From Marchantia polymorpha subsp. ruderalis (taxonomy: Eukaryota; Streptophyta; Marchantiopsida; Marchantiales; Marchantiaceae), in contig AP031355.1 of assembly GCA_037833965.1 (NCBI GenBank), positions 15,277,501-15,341,500 on the forward strand: 64,000 bases of DNA. The letters run 5' to 3'. How positions within the stretch are numbered: the first letter of the stretch is position 1; the number at the start of each line of letters is the position of its first letter. The position numbers and the translations under genes are program-made. Below are positions 55,770 to 64,000 of this stretch, one piece after another. The notes under the pieces were generated by a model. The model was not told the DNA's origin. It did no database searches and was given only the letters and a program-made list of their open reading frames with translations.

Positions 55770-58622
55770 ATGACCTTCGACCGGGCGGCGGAGAACGTCC
55801 CATTCTTGAATTCGCGATTCCAATCTCTTGTGCGCGCTGCGCGCATCCATCTGCTGGCTGCGGAACATTCTCGATGTCGTCGCACAGGAGATTTCTTGTT
55901 GATTGAGGGAGAAGTGAGTGCGCGTGATTTGGAATTGAGGGCGATTAGAGTTTGCCGAGAGAGAAAGAAACCCGGGCGGTGCGGAAGTAGAATGAGCGGG
56001 CGAGCGAACCCCAGGAACGCAATGACGAGACCGAGCAGATTGCGGATGGTGCCACTTCGCCTGCCGCAGAACGGGCTGCGCGCTTTTGAGGAGCGCTTAA
56101 TAGCAAGAAAGCTCGATTTCTTGCTATGGGGATGGAATTACATCTGTGCGAACATGGTGCGCGAGTGGCTAGAGCCACAGGGACCACCCTCGCGCGGATT
56201 GCGTCCGCATGTTGACCGGTGGACAGTCCAAGATTGGGCGCAGGCGTTGGGAAGATGTGCTGGCATGCCAGGGCATCTCCTTTTCGACAGTGAGAGCATC
56301 AAGGTGACCAAGCAAGAAGAGGCGCAATTTGTGGAGCTGTTCAAGACCGGGAGGTCTACCAAGAATGGGTACAGGACCCGTGATTACAAGGATCGATTTC
56401 GCCGGACTTTGTCCGCGGCGCTGATGCAATTACTGCAGCCGCACCGCGCCTGCTACATCACATTGTGGCAGGTCTCTTTTGTGGAGTGCGTCATCGAGGG
56501 AACTCCAATTCACTGGGCGAGCATCCTGCACAGGGTGATGCGACAGCACGCGTTTGAAGAGAAAGGGGGAACTCTAAACCATCTTTCTCCTTTCCTCATC
56601 AATTTTTATCGACAGCGGAATTGTTTGACAGCGGCGGAGCTTGAACATTTTCCGCCATTGTCCATCGACCATCCCGGGAAGTATGTGCGGGAAAACGAGG
56701 TCGATACCGATGCAGAGGAGTCACCGACTTCTACCCCATCAAGACGGAGGGACGAAGGGAGACACACCCCTGCAGCGCGAGTGCCGCGGAAGCGGCGATG
56801 GAGGGAAGAGTCTGAAGAGGAGCAGCATCAAGAACCCTCTGCTCCCATTCGACCGCGGCCGCTGTGCGAGCCATACAGCCGGCCGAAGCAGAAGGCACGC
56901 AGACTGGTGTTGCCAGCTGACAGTGCAGACACGGCGACGATTGCGACGGAGATAGGAAGTGCGTCGCCAGAGAGGCGAGAGGAAGCGCGGACGACCGCAG
57001 GAGCAACGGGCCACGCTGCAACCTCGACGGGAGAGAGGCCGCCTACGGGTCAAGGGCCTCCGGAGTTACCACGTGCGATGCGGACAGATGTTCCGTTTGC
57101 GCACAGGCGAACCTCCGCGGACGGACGAGCCTCCGCGGACCGGCGAACACAAGTGGACGTGGATCTACGCTTACGCGTGGGAAGGAGCAGTCCGCCTGTG
57201 CACAGGCGCTCACCTGTGCACAGGTCGCCTGTGCACAGGACACCTCCACACGTGCCGCCTGTGCACAGGCAAGAATCACCCCCGTTCCAACGTAGGAAGG
57301 GGAAGGAGCCGGCGGAAGAACCGCCTACGAGACACCGGCCCTCGGGGCCAGACCCTCCGGCGCACCACGCGCCGCAATTTGCGCCTTCGGCGCCAGGGCC
57401 TTCGAGCCGAGGAGATACGAGCAGAGAGCGTGCGGAGGCCGCACCATCGGCGGGAAGTCCGCCGATAGATGCGCCTTCGGCGGTAGGGCCTATAGGCCAA
57501 GGAACATCGGGCGTGCGGCCCCCGGCCATGTCGCCTTCGGCGATAGATGTCCGCGGCGCTACGCCTGCGACGGACAAGGCGCCGGCAAATGCGCCTGCGC
57601 ACGGGCCGGGCACAGCTCCCACGGACCGATCAAGGGAGCAGCAGCAGACGGAGGAGCGTAGTGACTGTCCGCGGGATAAAATCTCGATGCGCGATGCGCA
57701 ATCCAACCCCGCGCAGCCACCCTCCGCTCAATCGCCTTCGGCGACGGACGACGGAGACAGAGAGAACGCGGTAGGCAATCAACAAGCGAGAGACGGGGAT
57801 GCCGCACGGGTACATTCGCCTTCCGCCTTAGACATTTTGGCGACGAGCAGCGAGGCTGCAGCCGTGCCTTCGCAGGCAGCACACGTCGACGACGTGCCGC
57901 CCCACTCGGGGCAGTCGCCGACGCAATCAATGGCGACTGAAATTCTCCACTCGGATGATGACGACGGAGGCTCCACGGAAGAAATGTCAGGAGCAGAAGA
58001 CACCGAGGAGGAGGAGGAGGAAATTGTTGGAGCGCCGGCGGCTGCGCTCTCTAAGCAGGTGATTCCGTTGCTGCGGTACTTGGATCGCAAGGTCGATAAA
58101 TACGCCGATCCACTCCAGCCGGGATCTTACATCGAGTTAGTGCGCAGACGGACTCGCACTAAAGTCCACACCAGCAAGCTATTAGCTAGAGTGGACCAGG
58201 AGTTGAAGGACTTGAAGGAGAAGCATGCGTGCTTGTGGGGTCAGTACAAGCCTAATCAGAAATTCTACAAGCACACCGAGAAGATGAAGGATGAAAAACT
58301 GGGCGAGCTCACCAAGGAGCAGGTGAAGGTCAAGGAAGCATTCATTTCTGAGCAGGCCCAGAATCGGATTTTGTCAGAGGAGCTCGTGCGACAGACGCGG
58401 TTGTTGGAACAATGTCAGCTCGCACGGCAGGCGGATGAAGAGTTAATCCGCAGGTTGCAGTCAGAGTGTGGCGAATTGAGAGCGCAACGTGCTGAAGCCG
58501 AATCACAATTAGTGATACTTGAAGAGGATCGCAGGAAGGAGGCGGATCGCACGAAAGTGGAGACGGCGAGGCGAGTCGCCCACTGTCTCAAGGGCTACGC
58601 CCACTGGGAAGTGAAGGCGTAG
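55770..58622 (+). CDS. Unknown element-encoded protein, 950 codons
   Basis: I do not recognise the family. The frame opens at an ATG at 55770, but similarity to the broken copy at 37.1-39.3 kb begins at MTRP (56022), so translation may start there or at MSGR (55992). Residues about 85-300 form a conserved, Trp-rich, probably folded domain (RKLDFLLWGWNYICANM, YITLWQVSFVE, IHWASILHRVM, LSPFLINFYRQRNCLT). A Pro/Arg/Ser-rich disordered region follows (about 305-720), with a PVHR-rich repeat created by the palindromes. Next come an acidic run (about 727-752), the conserved block QVIPLLRYLDRKVDKY (about 764-779) and a long coiled coil to the end. The layout of the N-terminal domain faintly recalls the putative plant transposon protein domain; that is a guess. 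Its TAG stop (58620-58622) interrupts a frame open to 58910. Confidence 0.75.
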   Translation: MTFDRAAENVPFLNSRFQSLVRAARIHLLAAEHSRCRRTGDFLLIEGEVSARDLELRAIRVCRERKKPGRCGSRMSGRANPRNAMTRPSRLRMVPLRLPQNGLRAFEERLIARKLDFLLWGWNYICANMVREWLEPQGPPSRGLRPHVDRWTVQDWAQALGRCAGMPGHLLFDSESIKVTKQEEAQFVELFKTGRSTKNGYRTRDYKDRFRRTLSAALMQLLQPHRACYITLWQVSFVECVIEGTPIHWASILHRVMRQHAFEEKGGTLNHLSPFLINFYRQRNCLTAAELEHFPPLSIDHPGKYVRENEVDTDAEESPTSTPSRRRDEGRHTPAARVPRKRRWREESEEEQHQEPSAPIRPRPLCEPYSRPKQKARRLVLPADSADTATIATEIGSASPERREEARTTAGATGHAATSTGERPPTGQGPPELPRAMRTDVPFAHRRTSADGRASADRRTQVDVDLRLRVGRSSPPVHRRSPVHRSPVHRTPPHVPPVHRQESPPFQRRKGKEPAEEPPTRHRPSGPDPPAHHAPQFAPSAPGPSSRGDTSRERAEAAPSAGSPPIDAPSAVGPIGQGTSGVRPPAMSPSAIDVRGATPATDKAPANAPAHGPGTAPTDRSREQQQTEERSDCPRDKISMRDAQSNPAQPPSAQSPSATDDGDRENAVGNQQARDGDAARVHSPSALDILATSSEAAAVPSQAAHVDDVPPHSGQSPTQSMATEILHSDDDDGGSTEEMSGAEDTEEEEEEIVGAPAAALSKQVIPLLRYLDRKVDKYADPLQPGSYIELVRRRTRTKVHTSKLLARVDQELKDLKEKHACLWGQYKPNQKFYKHTEKMKDEKLGELTKEQVKVKEAFISEQAQNRILSEELVRQTRLLEQCQLARQADEELIRRLQSECGELRAQRAEAESQLVILEEDRRKEADRTKVETARRVAHCLKGYAHWEVKA
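57193..57270. repeat. Palindrome cluster inside the unknown ORF
   Basis: CCTGTGCACAGG cores lie at 57195-57206 (within the perfect 16-bp palindrome 57193-57208), 57213-57224 (within the perfect ACCTGTGCACAGGT at 57212-57225), 57228-57239 and 57258-57269 (within the perfect 14-bp palindrome 57257-57270). They are translated as repeated PVHR. A related degenerate copy is at about 57097-57110. Confidence 0.85.
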
Positions 58623-58910
58623 GAGAAACTCACACTGCGTGAGTTTGAATTGCGCGCAGCCGGGTTGTTGTCAGGCGACAGTAGGAGTCGGCGGAAGGTA
58701 GCAAAGAAGCTCGATGCCTTTCTGTCGAAGGCACAGGATACCATGTCCGCCCTCGAGGGGGAGGTGTCCGCGGCGATGCAGCGTTTGGGACTGCGCAGTC
58801 GAGCGGAAGATTGGCAGGGTAGGGAGTTAGTGCGCGGCAGTCGGCCGCGCAGGAGGCGTAGTACAGGTTCCGCGGAGTGTAGTGTAGCGTGGTTCCGTGC
58901 AGGCGTGTAG
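58623..58910 (+). other. In-frame continuation of the unknown ORF after TAG
   Basis: The same reading frame continues open for 95 codons after the TAG at 58620-58622. It begins EKLTLREFELRAAG and continues with more coiled-coil-like, charged sequence (RRKVAKKLDAFLSKAQ). This suggests the TAG is a recent nonsense change (CAG-to-TAG would suffice) or that the product is made by readthrough. Confidence 0.6.
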
Positions 58911-59358
58911 CGTAGTGCAGTGTAGTGTTAGGTAGGATTTAAAAGGTATAAAATAGTTCCAGGCGTTTTGCCTGGGGTTCTTTCCCATCAGAAGTGCAGA
59001 TCAGGAACCCATTTCCTTTGCGTGTTTGTGTCCTTGAGTTCTGTCACCACGCACGAGGAGTTACAACTTAGCGTTCCGCATTTTGTAGCTGAAGGCCTTC
59101 GGCCGAATGTTCAGAGCTAGTACATTGGTTAGAGACTTGAGTAGTTCGGATCTGCACCTGCGGGTGACTGCCGATGCTCAGAGCCAGTGACTAGTTAGAT
59201 ACTTGAACAGTTTCGCCCCTACACCTTCGAGTGTTTCTTTCTGATTGTACTCCTTTGGGATTTTTCCCCTGAATGCCAAAGTGAAGTTTTGCTACTTCGT
59301 GTAAGCCTTGGTTGTAAATTCAGGTTACGCTGCAGCAGGTGCCTTGAGGGTAACCCCT

Positions 59359-59826
59359 GTAGTATTTCTGGGAATGACAAGTGCCTGAGAATTCAAACTC
59401 TTCAATAGACTGTTGTTGTGTTACTGGAATGTTTCTCAGTGAGCCCTTCAGTGCGGACCTGTGTTCTCTGCGCGTTTTGTGAGTTGAGAGTGTTGTTCAC
59501 CGCGTATGAGTGACTTCGATCCGAAGTAGGCAGTCCAAACCGGGTTTCCTACACTAGCAGCAAGCTAGTGGAAGTGTTGTAAAAGCCGGAGTTGGAAGTC
59601 ACTACCCGCAGCTTCGCCGAGTGTGCTCGCGAGAGACTTTCCCCCCTGAAATCTTGAGTAGAGGTCCTAACGGATCTCTGGGTTGTGTTTCTGTAGTTTC
59701 AGGTGTGTGTGTGTGTGTGTGTGTGTTACGCTGCACTTTGCGACCTCCGAGTGCGCTCCGAGTGGACACTTGCAGTATTTCTGGGAGTGACAGTTGCCTG
59801 AGAATTCAAACTCCTCAATAGTCTGT
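59359..59826 (+). repeat. Duplicated ~56-bp segment in the 3' region of the unknown element
   Basis: 59359-59414 and 59772-59826 share GCCTGAGAATTCAAACTC and neighbouring text (TATTTCTGGGA.TGACA, TTCAATAG.CTGTT) with a few differences. The copies are about 413 bp apart. A (GT)n run lies between them at 59703-59726. Confidence 0.85.
59703..59726. repeat. (GT)n microsatellite
   Basis: Twelve GT dinucleotides in the 3' region of the unknown element. Confidence 0.9.
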
Positions 59827-59929
59827 TAAAACGTGACACTTTGTACCCTGTGTGTTCCTCTGTCCCTGTGGGTTCGACCTTTCTACCACTATATTGCAGT
59901 TTTAGCCTTTAGTGGGTTATTACACGTCC

Positions 59930-60996
59930 TCCTTGTTGTGTCGGCCGCACTCGAAAAAACTTGGCTATGTGACCCATTCGTCCACATGCATAGCATTGGT
60001 GATTGTCACGAACTCCAGCTCCTCGAACCATTCCATTATTTGCATAACCTTCTTGCAAATTTGGAACTCCTGGTCGCCTAATCTCACCTCCAAATCTTGG
60101 TGGTGGTCCTCTTGTTGGTGCAAAACCTTCTCTACGTCGAAGGTTTCCCAACTCCATCGGTGTTGGACCAGATGGATCTCTAAAATTGCTCACTGGCTCA
60201 CCGTGTGTGACACCAAAAGCACCTGAAATTCGTTGAGCAATTGCGATTGCTTCATTCACAGTAGATGGATTGCTTACCATCACCTCCTTTCGAATTCGAT
60301 CTTTCAAGCCTCGTTTGAACACATCCAAGGCTTCAGCTCCACTCATATCCATGATAGATACTTGAAGATCACGAAATTCTTCAATGTACTCATGAATACC
60401 TCCTTTCTGCTTCAGATCCCACAACTTCATTCTTGCAGTTTGAAGAGAATCCACCGCTTGAAAATTTTGCAGAAGTACTTCCTGCATTCCACTCCACGAA
60501 ATGATAGCACCTTGTTCTGAAAGCATTCTCTCCCATGTTGTGTACCATGTGAGAGCCTTATCCGTAAGATAAGATCTCATGAACATTCCTGCAATATAAT
60601 CAGAAACATGAAAATGGGATAAATGAATATTCATCCTCATAATCCATCCCTCTAACACTCCCATTGCTCTACTCCCTTTGTAAGCTTCCACCTTACAGGA
60701 TTTTCCCATTCGAAGCAAAAGATTTGCTTGATCTTCAATCTCTTGAAGACGTCTCCTATTTGCCTCTGCTGCATCAATAGGGGTTGGTTCTGGCTGAACT
60801 TGGGAAGCTTGAACTTGAGGTTCAACTTCCATCTCTCCAACTCTCTCTCTCTCTCTACTTTCTCACTCTCTAATGCAAAGATTTTATCTTCCATGGCTTG
60901 CTGCTTGGTATGCCCATCTACTATCGCTTTTCTCAACTCCTTCATCTCTGCCATGATTGCATTGAGAACCTCACCCATATCAATTGATGTTCCCAT
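59930..60996 (-). pseudogene. Gypsy B gag, frameshifted
   Basis: The N-terminal part reads from ATG 60996 (MGTSIDMGEVLNAIMAEM..., helical, charged). It leaves frame at an AG dinucleotide run at about 60837-60856. The remainder is open from 60832: a capsid-like retrotransposon gag domain (AYKGSRAMGVLEGWI, ALTWYTTWERML, DLQVSIMDMSGAEALDVFKRGL) and a zinc knuckle CYACGRMGHIAKFF near the end. The knuckle's fourth ligand, normally Cys, is Phe. The C-terminus is cut by the unknown element at 59929. Length change in the AG run is the likely cause of the frameshift. Confidence 0.85.
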
Positions 60997-61013
60997 GCTT
61001 TTTCACACTCCCT

Positions 61014-61476
61014 CTAATACAAAGTGAGTATAATCACTATGTGACCTCTCAACAAAGGAGTCACAAAAGGTGCAGGTGACTCTATCACAGCTCTATAGTA
61101 CTCCTCTCCATAATTCCTCACAAGAAAATCTCTCCATATCCTCTTCTGTCTATATACTGTTCTAATCTCTACATACGTGCTGAATCGAACCGGGACAGGT
61201 GGTTCGCGATTCAAATCCATGAAACAATCAGTATAGAATGTATATAGTACAATCCCAAGTCTCTCCATAAGTAACTATTGGAAGAATCAGTGGCACTCTT
61301 GACTCCATCACTCTAGTCATAAAATCTGCACCCCAACAAGCCACAAGGTACATCCGAAAATGATGTTTCTCCATGCAACGAAGGTGAATATCGAATAGGT
61401 TAGGAATTGGCCAGTGCGGTACTGGATTCCTGTCAATCCCGTCCATATCTGCAAAAACACAATGTCCCCCTTCCAC
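61014..61476 (-). other. Two related short ORFs in the Gypsy B leader
   Basis: ORF 61476-61228 (82 residues) and ORF 61268-61014 (84 residues) lie between the primer site and gag and overlap by 41 nt. Both end in a similar block: FRMYLVACWGADFMTRVMES in the first and WRDFLVRNYGEEYYRAVIES in the second, followed by a P-rich turn. They look like copies of one another. Related text (GEEYYGDVIES) survives in the leader of element A. The function is unknown. Confidence 0.6.
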
Positions 61477-61597
61477 CTCTCTCTACATGCAGATGAATGA
61501 CCTCTGCCAGCCTCTATACACTCTCAAGACTACACTCCATCATCACTCACTTGCTATTCCATGAGGGGTAATCCACACTCAAGGAAAGAGCAAGGTC

Positions 61598-61609
61598 GCT
61601 CTGATACCA
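61598..61609 (-). promoter_or_regulatory. Primer-binding site of Gypsy B (initiator Met tRNA)
   Basis: The minus strand reads TGGTATCAGAGC one base after the 5' LTR. It is complementary to the 3' end of plant initiator methionine tRNA, the usual primer of these elements. Confidence 0.95.
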
Positions 61610-61610
61610 T

Positions 61611-62030
61611 TGTAACACTAGGGTTTAGAGAGAAGTTCACTCGAAGATAGAAACGTAAACTCTGAAGATGAGAGATACCAACAATGGTTCTCCTCTCCCT
61701 TATATAGCTCTCACCAACAAGTACAAGGTGATAAGATCTAATCCCCACCATCCATCCCACTCCTAGTGGATGGATGACGTGGCGGATAACCCTAACAAGC
61801 ACACGGATCGCTGACGTGGCGCACCCAACTAACACACTAACTAACACACTCAATCCTTACCTACAAGCACACGGATTGCTGACGTGGCACTGTCAACTAA
61901 CACATCCACTCTGTACCTACCAAGTGCGCGGATCGCTGACGTGGCAGCTATGACTGGTGCACACTAAAGTATCTACATCAATATTCAGAGTAACCTCTAC
62001 TTTAGTTCTAACTAACTAAAGATGGTTACA
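61611..62030 (-). repeat. 5' LTR of Gypsy element B
   Basis: 420 bp, with the same ends as the 3' LTR. The promoter TATATAAG (minus strand) is at about 61699-61706. Four copies of TGACGTGGC (plus-strand reading) lie upstream of it in U3, at 61775, 61812, 61880 and 61937. Confidence 0.95.
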
Positions 62031-62035
62031 TAAGT

Positions 62036-64000
62036 ATACAAAGTTATGAAATTCATATTAATTCCAATGAAAAAACATTGCAATTACATATCCCATACTA
62101 ATATTAATCTGATGAAATACATGTAATATATAATATCAATTATCAATCAAATCATCTACAAATAATATATAAATCTAATTTTTCATCATAAAAAGTGATT
62201 GACATTTTAAGACTAAAATTTAACAAAAATAAATCTACTCAAACAAATTGCACAATAGACTAGGAACAAAAATCACATACCCTGATATAATAGATTCGAG
62301 TGTATGCTCTTATTAGCATCTTAGCTTCATATATAAAAGATGCTAAGAGATGCTCTTACTCATTTTGTACTTTTCAATGCAAACCAGTGGCTATGCATAT
62401 GAGATATTGAAGTATTGTGTTATAACAAACAAAAGATGTTTAATTTTATCTTGCATAGCTTTCATCTTCATGGTAAGCGAAACTCTAATCAAATGTGTAA
62501 TTTATAATTTTTAGCATAATGACATGTGAATCATGAGCATATGGAATAATATATCAATTTCAAGCAAAACCTCATTAATTTAATAAAAGCATTAAATGTA
62601 AGTAAACTGACTTATTGCACAATCAAGCGAAGATCCAAATGTACAAGAGATGATTGTACTTAATAAGAACTAATGTAAAGCATGTTGTGGCTTTAGTTTT
62701 ATCAAAATAGATTGTTATAGATTGTAAATATCTATTAACCATTTGTAGAGATCTAAGGCAAATGTAAAAATCATATCATTGTTTAGAGATCAAAATGGAT
62801 CTTGTTTGGATTAGAGTTAAATAAAATAAATTCAATCATATATCCATATCAATCACAAAAATCTCAAAAATTGCTATATAAGAATATAGCTATTTTTGAG
62901 TATTAACAAAACACAATGATAAAAAATAGTCGAAAATATCCACTCTTTTATCTATGTAAAACATAAAATCAACTCTATGCGCGGAATAAACAATAAAGAA
63001 TAAAGAAGAAATAATATTTTATAATAATTTTAATTCAATCAATCAAAATTTTGATTCAAATATGTTTTCAATCTTACTTAAAAATAATTAAGATGAAATC
63101 ATGCCAAGTATAAAATTTGGATTTGTGAAAAATAGTGAAAAATTGTAAATTAAATATCACATGTGGATTTTATTATTAAAAATCAGCTCTTGCAATATAT
63201 AATAAGAATTTTTTCGTCTAAATAATCTGAGACAAGATTTTTGACTTCAACTTGGTATTAGACTACAAAATATTTTTAATAATTTCAAACACAAAAATCT
63301 ATTTTAAAAAAGGTTTTATAATCTAAAACTTCATTGTATGAAACAATTTTTTTTTCTTGAAGCACTTTACAGAATAAAATATGTGATATATAAAAAAAAT
63401 ATACGATTTTTTGAAAAGAAGCAAAGAATGTATCAAGTTTGTAAAAAACACTTTCAACATCTGTATGCAATACACATCAATTTGGATAGACACTAAATAT
63501 TGTGAAAACGCTCGATGATATTATCTCAAAATCTAGAAGTTTGGAAAATTCATATTACTGTGAACAAAAATAATACAAGATTCAAATTATTATCGAAATT
63601 ATTAAAGATGATAAATTTTCATCATTGCATGCGCAATGATCATTACTATTAAACAATATATCTCTTTAAAAGCAATAATTTTAAGCCAGTAAGTTATCTA
63701 TATTTTAAACAATCTATTCATGGCTAGCAATTGAAAGAGAAATATTTTTCATTTAATCAAAAATTTTCTCTTGTAATTGACTTATTCATACAAAATTCAG
63801 TAAAATTCAGTAAAATTATTAAAATATACTTATTTAATAAATATTTTTTAAAAAATCATACATCAGAAATCACATGACTTCACAAGATATATGTAGTTTA
63901 GATTTAGATGAAAAGAAAAAAAAACCAGGAAGACATAAAAGCACTTATTGCTGATAAACGATTGCATGCATAATAGACATACATTGTCATTTGTTAATCC
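62036..64000. other. AT-rich sequence without recognisable features
   Basis: By position this should continue the decayed Copia element that Gypsy B entered, but I cannot find convincing Copia gag text. There is no gene, tRNA or clear repeat. The open frames are chance products of AT-rich DNA. Confidence 0.5.

Larger units (their letters stand above)
54526..59924 (+). mobile_element. Unrecognised 5.4-kb transposable element inserted in Gypsy B
   Basis: CGTCC precedes (54521-54525) and follows (59925-59929) the element exactly, and removing the insert with one CGTCC restores a continuous gag-linker frame, so the limits are secure. The ends are TG...CA. The first 20 bases, TGTGGTACCCCACTTTTGGC, and the complement of the last 20, TGTAATAACCCACTAAAGGC, agree at 14 of 20 positions. 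I see no LTRs: the left and right kilobases are not direct repeats. The element holds a GC-rich 1.2-kb leader full of palindromes, one long unknown ORF on the plus strand, and a 1.0-kb 3' region. No RT, integrase, known transposase, helicase or tyrosine-recombinase motif is visible to me. It may be a non-autonomous cargo element or a new family. Confidence 0.85.
48163..62030 (-). mobile_element. Gypsy element B, young chromovirus LTR retrotransposon with two nested insertions
   Basis: The element runs on the minus strand with LTRs at 61611-62030 (5') and 48163-48582 (3'), both 420 bp. The 5-bp target duplication TAAGT is exact (48158-48162 and 62031-62035). The order is primer site, two leader ORFs, gag, [unknown element 54526-59924], protease-RT, RNase H, integrase, [non-LTR element about 49340-51888], integrase end with chromodomain, polypurine tract. 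Without the insertions it is about 5.9 kb. Gag is frameshifted, pol has three stops and the integrase zinc finger is deleted, so it cannot make its own full machinery. Yet the LTRs are almost identical, so it moved recently, presumably using proteins from a relative. Confidence 0.95.

Noticed and set aside
54526..59924. Interpretation of the unknown element as an ordinary LTR retrotransposon
   Set aside because: The TG...CA ends and 5-bp duplication fit, but I find no direct repeat between its left and right ends and no gag-pol.

Overview
The window looks like nuclear DNA of a land plant. A seed-free plant, probably a bryophyte and possibly a liverwort such as Marchantia, is my best guess. 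The reasons are plant-type genes (an R3H-SUZ protein, a DUF815 AAA protein, an F-box protein and a RING protein), GT-AG introns, and chromodomain Gypsy retrotransposons primed by initiator methionine tRNA. The species is an inference and cannot be proved from the window alone.

The left part, about 1-36 kb, is gene-poor and holds four genes I can support. (1) A seven-exon R3H-SUZ gene on the minus strand (3263 to 80); its exons join in frame. Its first intron carries, in the opposite orientation, the 3' end of an organelle-type group II intron with a textbook 34-nt domain V. (2) An intronless DUF815 P-loop ATPase (9486 to 7477, minus). (3) An intronless F-box protein (12073 to 13323, plus). 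(4) A coiled-coil RING-HC protein (30745 to 31479, plus). Long stretches between them show no gene. They do contain four strong small-RNA-precursor-like hairpins (23011-23100, 27856-27895, 28983-29038, 34869-34908) and a field of diverged repeats at about 23.6-27.7 kb.

The right part, about 36.6-62 kb, is a stack of transposable elements. A decayed Copia element (minus) is split by an old, AT-rich Gypsy element A (41448-47486, plus, TSD TTCCA/TTTCA) and by a young Gypsy element B (48163-62030, minus). B has 420-bp LTRs in which I see one difference, and TSD TAAGT. B in turn carries two insertions: a 5'-truncated non-LTR retrotransposon (about 49340-51888, plus) in its integrase, and a 5399-bp element of a type I do not recognise (54526-59924) between its gag and pol.

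That last element is the most interesting object here. It has a precise 5-bp target duplication (CGTCC), TG...CA ends and 20-bp imperfect inverted termini. It encodes a 950-codon protein of unknown family (possibly about 1046 codons, through one in-frame TAG) and carries at least seven exact copies of the palindrome CCTGTGCACAGG plus near matches. A second, broken copy of its gene lies at 37.1-39.3 kb on the minus strand, so this is a mobile family and not a single-copy gene.
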